Positions 18,757 to 28,300 of a DNA stretch of 61,976 nucleotides are shown here, piece by piece. This DNA is from an uncultured Bacteroidales bacterium. GTDB taxonomy: Bacteria; Bacteroidota; Bacteroidia; Bacteroidales; Paludibacteraceae. A model generated the notes under the pieces. The model saw only the letters and a list, made by a program, of their open reading frames with translations, made no database searches and was not told the origin of the DNA. The position numbers and the translations under genes were made by a program. Numbering within the stretch: the stretch's first letter is position 1; every line of letters starts with the position of its first letter. The stretch spans positions 1 through 61,976 of the forward strand of contig CADCBB010000008.1 in the NCBI GenBank assembly GCA_902799555.1. Direction: 5' to 3'.

Positions 18757-21700
18757 ATGAAAAAAACATTTACTTTCTTTGTGGCGAAGGGGCTTAATAC
18801 CACCCCCACAAACCGTTTGCTGTGTAAAGTGGCCATTTTCGTGCTTGTAGCCCTATTTGCTTTGCCGGTGATGGCCGGTACGATTGATGTGCTTGATGAT
18901 AGTTGGATAGTCGATCATAAAACATCATGGGAAACTTCTTATGATTCCTCAACCAAAACGATTACTTTTAAAGATAGTTGGAAGGGCTATGGCTGGTATT
19001 TGGAGAGTTTGAATATACCTACGTCCGAATGGTTATCCATAACTGTGGCATTTCCATCTGCCGCGCCTAAAGGTGTTTTGAAATGCGAATATACAGAAGG
19101 AGGAACTAATGAAGAAAATTTTGAAGGAAAGACTTCACAGACATTAAATTTTGCAAGTGGAAAAACTCTAAAACAAATCTATCTACAGTTGGAAAGTTCA
19201 GGAACGTTGACTTTGACTTCTGCTGTTGTTACTACTTCTACAACTACTTATACTGTATCAGTAACATCATCGAATGGAACGGTTTCCGGAACGGGTGATT
19301 TTGCAGAAAATGAAGAGGTTACGTTAACTGCTACCCCCAATGAGAATTACTTATTCACAGGTTGGTCAACATCTGATGTTGATCTTTCCGGTCATGAGAA
19401 TGAAAACCCGCTCACCTTTACGATGCCGAACAAAGCTGTTTCTATTACCGCTAATTTCTCTCCATGTTCGGGTCAGACTGTTACAGTTAATGTTAATGAT
19501 GGAAATATGGGCTCTGCAACAGGTGGGGGTAGTTATTGCGCCGGTGTGCAAGTTGATTTAGAAGCAACACCGAAAAGCGGTTATCGTTTCGTTAATTGGA
19601 CAGTTACGAGTGGATCGGCTTCTCTTGATAATGTGAATAATGCCTCTACCCACTTCACAATGTCTAATCCCGCTGAGGCAGTTACTGTTCAAGCCAATTT
19701 TGAGGTTAATCCGTGTACGAATACGAAGACCGTACAATGTGTAAGTGGTTATGTACCTGTTACGATTCATAATTATGATCATGCAGATCCATATGTTGAG
19801 AATAAGCATGAGACTTATGTAGTGACAACTAGCGGTGATAATACATCTGCATATTATTATCCTTTGTCTTTATCTACAACTATAAGCAGTTTTACGTTAT
19901 CTATACATATGGCGAACTCGCAAAATAACTATGCTTGGTGGAATATTTATAAGAAAACCGCAAATAATAGTGGAGATGTCGAATATGATGGGGCTTATTA
20001 TAATAAGGTAGGATGGCAACATATGGTTTCCAGTGGTAAGTGGAATTCTAGTGAATTCGATGATGCCATTACATCATTTGCTGATGGACAACAGGGGGTA
20101 GGATCTTCTATCCCTGCTGGTGATTATTTGATAGGGTTAAGCGCTAAAAATGATGCTAGATTCTATTATTTTACTCTTACTGCTTCTGAAAATATTTTCT
20201 GCCCAAATACTATTACAATGCAGAAGAGTGGTGACGCGTCTGCTGCAGATCCGACATCCAGTCCGGCAAATGCAGCGATGGCAGGAACGGAGGTAACGAT
20301 TACCGCTGGAGAGGCTTCTGCCAATCATTATTTCAGCGGCTGGACTGTTTCACCCGAGAACGCAGTCACTTTTGATGCTCCAGCAAGTCTTACCACCACT
20401 TTCGTAATGCCCGCTGAGGATGTGATAATTACCGCCAACTATGGTGAAGTTGTTTCAAGTATGTTTACATATACAACGAGTGGTTCTGGTTCTATCACCT
20501 GCGATACACAAAGTAACTCTAACGTAAACAGCGGTACAACCATCTCCATGACTGCGGTACCAAGCGGCGATTATGTATTTACCGGTTGGACGACAACGGC
20601 AGGTTCGTTTAGCGATGCGTCTGCTCTGACTACTACCTTTACAATGCCTGCTGAGGCTGCAGAGGTTACTGCCACCTTCGCACAGGTGGATAACGTGATT
20701 ATTACCGGTTCTGAAGCTACGGTGATAGAAGAGAATGGTAACGCAACATTGACGGTTACTTCCGTTTCTGATTTCGATGCATTTAACCATAATGTATTGA
20801 AGTTTGCCTATAGCAATATGGACGGTAAATATAAAGGACAAAAGGTGGCATTTGACGAAGGCTATAGTTACGCTTCGTCTGCCGGTGCTACAGGTTTTGG
20901 CTTCTACTATAAGACGGAGAAAGCAGATGATAATGTAGCATTCTGTTTCGATACCGGAGACGGGCAAGTGAAGTGGGAATTGCAGGCTACCAATAATGTG
21001 TGGAAATACTATTATTTCGCTCATGCAAAAGCTGCAAGTTGGAAACATAGCGGTATCTTTATTTATATGAATGGCGATGACACTGGTAACCACGATACCT
21101 GGAATGAACAAGCTACTCACACAACCTACAAAAATGGCGGTGCATTCTACATGTCTGAAATCGCAGCGACGTCAATTACCTCGAAACCGGATATAGCGAA
21201 TTACCGCTATACAAACAACCGTGGTGGGGCAATGCAGGTTAATGAATACGGAACATTGTGCTTGCCGATGGCTGGAACGATTTCCGGCGCTACCCTGTAT
21301 AGCGTAGCAGGAAAAGAAGAGAGTGACAATACCTACATCGTTCTGGATGAAGAAGAGGGTAACACTATTGTAGCCGGTAAGCCGTATATTACCCAATCGA
21401 CCGCTACGTCCTATACCGTCACCATGAGCGGTGCGCACAGCGCTGTTCAAGACGGGAACGGTCTCGTAGGAACGTATGAGCTTATTAATCTTACCCCGTA
21501 TGATGATACTCACCATAACTATTTCCTTTATGCAAACGCCTTCAAGAAGGCAGGTGACAATGTTACGGTGGGAGCCTATCGTGCTTACCTGAACTGGGAC
21601 GCAGTGAGTGCTGCACCTGCGCAGGCACCGAGTGCACGTCGTATACGCATGGTGATCGAAGGAACGGAGGTTCAAACCGGAATGGAAACGGTGACCGCTA

Positions 21701-21792
21701 TGCCGAAGACGACAAAGGTGCTGATAGACGGTCAACTTTTCATCATTCGCGAAGGCAAGCGTTATACGCTCACAGGCGCGCGTGCTCAATAA
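18757..21792 (+). CDS. Secreted surface protein with InlB-type repeats
   Basis: 1011 residues. The long N-terminal region has its hydrophobic core at ~24-38, with cleavage likely after VMA (~40). The first mature module (~41-150) resembles the N-terminus of the protein at 29948 (TITFKDSWKGYGWYLE versus TLTFPSAWGCGMGWWLE) and is probably carbohydrate-binding-like. InlB/Flg_new-type repeats follow (~160-235, 240-315, 475-630), each ending in a FTMP...ANF strand. A Cys-bounded ~155-residue module sits between them. A second jelly-roll-like region (~640-790) and a TLCLPM...AGKPYI module precede a tail LFIIREGKRYTLTGARAQ. No catalytic motif was seen. Likely an adhesin or glycan-binding surface protein. 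Confidence 0.85.
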   Translation: MKKTFTFFVAKGLNTTPTNRLLCKVAIFVLVALFALPVMAGTIDVLDDSWIVDHKTSWETSYDSSTKTITFKDSWKGYGWYLESLNIPTSEWLSITVAFPSAAPKGVLKCEYTEGGTNEENFEGKTSQTLNFASGKTLKQIYLQLESSGTLTLTSAVVTTSTTTYTVSVTSSNGTVSGTGDFAENEEVTLTATPNENYLFTGWSTSDVDLSGHENENPLTFTMPNKAVSITANFSPCSGQTVTVNVNDGNMGSATGGGSYCAGVQVDLEATPKSGYRFVNWTVTSGSASLDNVNNASTHFTMSNPAEAVTVQANFEVNPCTNTKTVQCVSGYVPVTIHNYDHADPYVENKHETYVVTTSGDNTSAYYYPLSLSTTISSFTLSIHMANSQNNYAWWNIYKKTANNSGDVEYDGAYYNKVGWQHMVSSGKWNSSEFDDAITSFADGQQGVGSSIPAGDYLIGLSAKNDARFYYFTLTASENIFCPNTITMQKSGDASAADPTSSPANAAMAGTEVTITAGEASANHYFSGWTVSPENAVTFDAPASLTTTFVMPAEDVIITANYGEVVSSMFTYTTSGSGSITCDTQSNSNVNSGTTISMTAVPSGDYVFTGWTTTAGSFSDASALTTTFTMPAEAAEVTATFAQVDNVIITGSEATVIEENGNATLTVTSVSDFDAFNHNVLKFAYSNMDGKYKGQKVAFDEGYSYASSAGATGFGFYYKTEKADDNVAFCFDTGDGQVKWELQATNNVWKYYYFAHAKAASWKHSGIFIYMNGDDTGNHDTWNEQATHTTYKNGGAFYMSEIAATSITSKPDIANYRYTNNRGGAMQVNEYGTLCLPMAGTISGATLYSVAGKEESDNTYIVLDEEEGNTIVAGKPYITQSTATSYTVTMSGAHSAVQDGNGLVGTYELINLTPYDDTHHNYFLYANAFKKAGDNVTVGAYRAYLNWDAVSAAPAQAPSARRIRMVIEGTEVQTGMETVTAMPKTTKVLIDGQLFIIREGKRYTLTGARAQ

Positions 21793-21824
21793 TAAGGTTT
21801 AATTGGATTAAATCGGGAAAAACT

Positions 21825-21977
21825 ATGAAACGTATGTATCAACAACCCTCTATACAAACAACGGAAAACATCTATACCGCGCAAGTATTGTGCGCTTCGG
21901 GCGATCCTGTCTCTTCTGACCCTCAGATAGTGGTGGACACGAATGGAACACCGCAAGACGGCGTGCCCGCCTGGTAA
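21825..21977 (+). CDS. Small 50-residue protein, function unknown
   Basis: ATG at 21825, TAA at 21975-21977. It reads MKRMYQQPSIQTT... with AQVLCASGDPV in the middle and ends DGVPAW. The pattern of a basic start, Y..P, a short hydrophobic turn with C-A-S-G and a polar tail is typical of a large, uncharacterised group of short Bacteroidales proteins found next to surface-protein genes. It lies 32 bases after the InlB-repeat gene and before a terminator, so it is cotranscribed. There is no signal peptide. Function is unknown. Confidence 0.65.
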   Translation: MKRMYQQPSIQTTENIYTAQVLCASGDPVSSDPQIVVDTNGTPQDGVPAW

Positions 21978-22026
21978 CGCGCCCCTCGACGAACCATCCC
22001 GGATGTGAGATCCGTTCTTACCCTAT

Positions 22027-22085
22027 CATTCCTGCCCTCGTCCAACGGGGCAGGGATGCTTTGTGGTAATATCCCTGCTTTTTTT
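22027..22085 (+). terminator. Terminator with two competing stems
   Basis: CATTCCTGCCC (22027-22037) pairs with GGGCAGGGATG (22048-22058). The same GCAGGGAT can instead pair with ATCCCTGC (22071-22078), which runs straight into seven T residues. The second form is a standard terminator; the first would disrupt it. The remaining ~165 bases up to 22250 hold nothing I recognise. Confidence 0.8.
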
Positions 22086-22250
22086 ATCTTTTGTCTGAAA
22101 AAGAGAGTATTTGCAAGTATTATTTCATTGATAACGGGTTTCTGAATCTCTTCTTGTTGGGAATGGCTCGTTCGTTAGGAATTGCTATTTCGTCGTAGGC
22201 CCCACATTCAAAAATATTCTATTTTCTCACATTTGGAGCTAAAAAAGATC

Positions 22251-22354
22251 AAAAAAGTGCCAAAGGGTGCAATTACTGCTAAAAAAGTGTCAGTATATTT
22301 GGTGAAATAGTAGTAATTTTGCAGCGTATTTGGAAAATACGCAATAAAATACGC
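22251..22354 (+). promoter_or_regulatory. Activator-type promoter and leader of the 2336-residue surface protein
   Basis: AAAAAAGTGTCAG (22281-22293) occupies the -33 place, 20 bp before TAATTTTG (22314-22321). A second site, AAAAAAGTGCCAAAG (22251-22265), lies 30 bp further up. The leader repeats GCGTATTT (22324-22331) with two possible partners AAATACGC (22335-22342 and 22347-22354). It is a near copy of the 18662-18756 region. Confidence 0.7.
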
Positions 22355-22375
22355 AACTTTTAAAACACAATACCT

Positions 22376-25300
22376 ATGAAAAAACATTTATTTCTTATCA
22401 TTTTAACTTTAGCTGTTTTATCAGTATCCAACGTCTGGGCGGGGGAGCAATATATTTTTCCCGTAACATCAGCTTCAACTGTTAGTGGAGGTACGCTTAA
22501 TCAAGATGCAACAACTGGTCAGTGGTATGCAACCTTAACCAATGCTGATGATTATGTTGATATTCCTTTTACATGGGATCAAAGTGGCACAGAATGTCTT
22601 ATTAAAATAGGATATACGACTGCCGTTTCCGGAGGTCAAGTTCGTCTTTGGTTTTACAGAGGAGGTTCTGATTGTGGTAGTTTTGGTGAACATGGAATTG
22701 AAATAGCATCTGTTATTACGGAGAAAGATTGTGGAGCGCAATTAACAACGTCCAAAATTGATGGCTGTAAGCCATATGTATTGCGTATCAAACCAGCGGC
22801 AAGTAAAACGATGAATGTGTATTACTTGAAGGTTGAAACTAATAATGGCGCTGTTCAATCCACGGCGAATATAACAACCTCTGAACTAAATTTTGTTGCC
22901 ACTACAACTACCGGTGATCAAATAATTACTAACAGTGATTTTCTCTATAGCCATAAGAAAGAAGATCGAGTAAAGACCCAAAATAAGGAAGGGTATGATC
23001 GAACCACTTTTACCAATGGTTATGTCACAGCCGCTTCGCGTAAGCTTTATACCTTTGAAACAGGAACATATAAGTTTACGCTTCAAGTTTTTACGGAAGA
23101 GAGTAATACCTATAACAAGCCATATGTTTTCGTCAATAATGTAGTAGCAGGCGGAGGAACTTATTACTTTAATAAAGATGATGCTTCTGCTGGTGGTAAA
23201 TATAGGGATTGGGAGATTGAAATTGATGTTACTGCAGGTACCTATCCAATAGCTTTCTATTTCCCAAGTGTTAATGAGAAATTATTCTATAGATTAGCAT
23301 CGGTGGAGAAGAAAGCGGTGTCATGCCCTGGATATACTTTCCACTATGGAACGAATGAGCAGAGCGACTGGACTATAGCATGTTTTGAGAATGGGGCTGA
23401 AACAGACGAGAGAGTTATTGAGAACTTCACTATTCCTACGGTTCCTGATTTTTATGTCGGATGGCAAGGAAATCCTCTTGCCAATAATATGACGGTTCGT
23501 CAAGCATGGAATACCGATGTTGAAGATTCGGGAAACGGAGTGATGAATGGCGCAATGGTACTGCTTCCTGTACGAGGAACTTCCAAAGTAGGTTGGGCGC
23601 AAGGTGCCGTTGGAACGCTTCGTTGTTGGTATGGCTCTACTTCTAAAAACCAGTACGTCGGCTTCCAACCCAACGGCTATGCCATCATGTATGGCGGAAA
23701 TAATTACGCATTTGAAGAGACTGGAACAGCTAATAAGTTAGAAACAGATGTTGTTACCCTGCCGGCAGTAAGTACGACCTATCAAATGGGTATTGCGACA
23801 GCAGATAGTTATGTAACCTGTGCGCACTCTAATGCCGCTGAGGCTATCAGCAATATGGGTGTGACGGTAAAAGATGGAGGAAAGAAGAAGATTTTATTTA
23901 ATCCGGCAATTGGTGACGGAGATGGCTATGTAACAGATGATGCCAAAATAGCGGTTTATGACGTGACTAATAGTACATGGGATACGGATTTTATGTCTGA
24001 TGCTGATGGTGATGGCATTTATGAAGGGCATGTAGCCGATAACTGCGAGACCATTATCATCGCCCGATTCAATAAAACAAAGACTTCAACCGGCAATTGG
24101 AGCGATAAATATAACCAAACAAATGACTATAGTATTAGTGGAGACTTACAGAAGATATACAAGATAGATAGTTGGTGCTCTGGAGACAATTGCAAGGAAA
24201 CAATATCTTCCACAACGACCTCTGCTCACCCTGCCACGGGACAAAAAGGTAAATTCCGTATGTGGGATAATAGCGCAGATCAGAATTGGTATGTTCATTG
24301 GATTCCTTACTATGTGCTGAGTTATGATGCTAACGGCGGTTCGGGCACAACAGCCGCTACGGAGCGCAACAGCGAGTCTTCGACACTGACCGTCTCCGTT
24401 GCTTCCAACGGCTTCACTGCTCCGACAGGACATGAGTTTGCAGGATGGAATACATTAGCAGAAGGAGGTGGAGACTCGTATGCGGCAGGTGCAAGTTATA
24501 CATTGACAGCTAATGGAACGTTATACGCTCAATGGTCACCATTAAGTTATACAGTTACCCTCAATACTAATGGTGGTACTATCAATGCGGGTGATGTGAC
24601 AAGCTACACCTACGGCACATGTGCTACATTGCCGACCGATGTGACGAAAACAGGTTATGATTTTGGAGGTTGGTATGACAATAGCGAACTGACAGGCGAT
24701 CGCGTATATAGTATTGCGAATAATGTTACGGGCAACAAAGAATATTGGGCAAAATGGACGGCTAAGGTATACACCATTACCAATGGCAATCCTTCCAATG
24801 GTACGATTACTGTCAATTCAACTGCTATCGAAGGTGAAACAGTCTCTATTTTGGCTACGCCGAGTAGTGGATATGCTTTCAATGAATGGAGTATTTACAA
24901 GACAGATGACGCCAGTACAACTATTAGTCCTGCATCCGTAGCAGCCGCTACTTCATTCACGATGCCGGCATATGGGGTGACTGTAACAGCGACGTTTGTA
25001 GAAACGACATGTACTAATACATATACTATTGATTGTGGATCTACGGCTGATTACGTTGTACCTACATCCGGTACACGTGTTCCAAGCACACAGAGTAATG
25101 AGGCCGGTATTTATACAGATCATTATACCGGATACCATGGGGAAGGTTACTATGATTTCAAAGGAGCTGATTATTCCGAAATTTATTATGCTGTCCATCT
25201 GCCTGCTGCTCAATATACATTTGAAGTGTATACTGCTACCAATAAGGATGGTCAATATATAAATGTCTATAGAAGAACAGATGGAGAAAGCGGAGATATA

Positions 25301-28300
25301 TCTTATGGGGGGTATTATTATACAAAAATGATTTCGCAGCCAAATAGTTATAATAACAATAAAGCTTTTGGAGTAGGTCGAACAATTAGTGAACAAAATT
25401 TAGCCGAAGGAGATTATATTATCGGTCTATACTCAAATGGAGATTATGCGGCATATGATCAAGTGGTAATAACCGCTAATTCGGATGTCTTCTGCAGGGC
25501 ATCAACATATGATGTGACAATAACGGGTTCGCCGGCGGCGGGACAGGCATCGGCAACAGGTGCAGGCAGTTATGAAGAAGGCGAAACGGTGACTATCAAT
25601 GCGACACCTAATCGCGGATATAGTTTCAATACGTGGTCCGCTGATCCGAGTGTATCATTCAGCAGTTCAGCGAGTACGGCAAGCAACTCATTCTCTATGC
25701 CGGCATCGGATGTCGCTTTGACGGCAAGTTATAACACGCTGACTTCACGCACCGTGACGGTAAATGATGACGGAAATGGTTCTGGTTCTGCGGATTTGAA
25801 TCCTGCTTATGTGGGAGAGACGGTCACGCTGACAGCAACTCCGAATACCGGTTACCGTTTCGTCAATTGGATGACGAGTGACGGTGTTTCGTTCGCCAGT
25901 TCCACTTCCGCCAGCACGACCTTTACGATGTTGGATAAAAACGTGACGGTACAGGCGAATTTCGCAGAGGTAAATTGTGTGAGTAGCCGTACCTATCAGG
26001 TGGAAGATATTATGATTACAACGGCTGATGCCGTTATACATAGTGCAGACGATGATCAAGCAGACCCGACGTATGTTGAAGTGGTGAATAGCACTAATAA
26101 CTCGAACTCCAATTTCCATTGGTCAGACTACAACGGTTCTGCTGATGGAGGGCAATATGTGGTGAATTTAAAAAGTGCTGGTAGCAATAGTAACCATAAT
26201 ACCGTCTATATGGAGGTTGTTATTCCTGCTGAATCATCTTATGATATCCAAATTCGTGCAGGTAAAGGGAGAGGAAAGAATATTTGGCTAAATGTGTTTT
26301 CTACCACATCAACAGGTTATAAGACTGTGACTTATGGTGGAACAACGTATTATATGGTAGCAGATGGAGGAAAGTCTGTCAATAGTTCAAATGATTCATA
26401 TGCATGGCAAACAACGACATGGGAAAATATCTCTTTGCCAGCAGGTAAATTGATCATTGGCGTATATGCCGGATATGACAACGCTACTTTAGACTGGATA
26501 AAGATAACGCGACGAGATGGAATAGGGTCGTTCTGTAAACACACGATAACAGTCAATAATACCTCCGGTGCTTCGTCATCTGCAATTGCAGATAAGAGTA
26601 AGGCTTTATCCGGCGAGACAGTTACAGTAACTGCATATGATGCTAGTGATGGTTATCGTTTCACGGGTTGGACGGTGACTTCGGGAAGTGCGACCTTTGC
26701 CGATGCTTCGGCTCTGTCCACTACTTTCGTTATGCCGGATGCAGATGTGACGGTACAAGCCAATTATGCGTCTTCCGGTTATGTTGTTAATTATGATGTG
26801 GTGGGAAATGGAACGATTAGTTCTGTGGTGGACGGCAGTTCAAATCCCGTCTCCAGCGGAGGTAGAGTGGCGGATGGAACATTATTGACCTTTACGGCGG
26901 CACCGGCTGAAGGGTATGCGGTATTGGGTTGGTACACTTGGCTGAACTCGACAGAAACACTGCAAGGCAATACGCAGAACAACAATACATTCACCTATAC
27001 TGTTACCCAAGATATCACCATCCGCGTGAAGTTTGATACACCTTATACGCTGACCCTGACAAGCAGTCCGGCGGCAGCAAGTGCTACAGTAAGTGGTGGC
27101 GGGTCGTATGTGAAAACTACGGTGGTATCTGTTTCTACCAGTACGGAGAACGGCGACTACACTTTTGTACATTGGATGGATGGCGAGAGCGAAGTCAGCA
27201 CCAATGCGACATTTAATTATGTGATGCCAGAAGCGACTAAGACGCTGAATGCCGTTTATCGTCAGTCGCGTATCAGCAGGCTGTCATGGTCAGGCAACGA
27301 GGATTTGGGCAGCGGTATCGAGGTTGCTTCCTCTTGTTTCAGCGGCGGTTGCTTCGATACACAAGTCACCTTCACATTCTTAGGCAGCGGCACGGTGAAC
27401 TATTATTATAACACCGATCGCAAGACACCGCTCGGAACGATAACAAGCGGAACGGCAATCACGCTCGACGACAACTTGCGCACGCACGGTATATATATAA
27501 AGTGTACTTCCGGTTCGGCTACCTTGACAGGAGTGGAGAAAACTACTGTCGGTTCGGTTTATACTATCTGGTCCGGCTCGGTAAATGTGTCTGCGGATTA
27601 TACAGGTATAGATGAGAATGGCGATGAGGTAACGCTTGAAGCAAATGATGGTAACGACTGGTGGCTGCAACAAGTAGTCTTGGGTCCGGAACATTTCCAA
27701 ACAGCCGCTGTCGGCGACACGCTACGCGTGACCTATATCGACAAAGCAAATGAGTATGCTAAAGGCGCTATTCAGACGGCTACCAAATATAATGCGATAC
27801 CGGGAAATATCTACAAAGAATCGGATGGATCACAAGTGACAACGAACACGCATGACTTTGATTTACCAAACAGTGGCTACTATCACATCATTACTGCCGG
27901 TTCGTTGGATTCTTTGCAACACAAAGGTATCGTAGTGAAAGGTAAGGGACATACCATTACCCGCATTTCGCTGCATGCTACTTGTAGCAATCTATCCCTG
28001 CGTACGACCGCACCGGATATAACGACGAGAAGTGGTGAGGATATCATGGCTACTTCCATTGACTTCGGGGATGGCTTCAATCTCGGCAACTGGGAACAAA
28101 AATTGGAGTTGGATGAGTCTTGTTTCACGAATGTAACAGTGGGTAGTATCATTAACCTCTATATGAGTGTGGATGGTGATGCCACTCTCTCCTTCCGTTG
28201 CAACGTGCCTTCCATCATCGCGGACGATAAACGTGGCGGAGTCGGCTGCCCAAGTTACGGCGATATTTCTTTTGACCGTACGATAGACGACCTCTACGGC

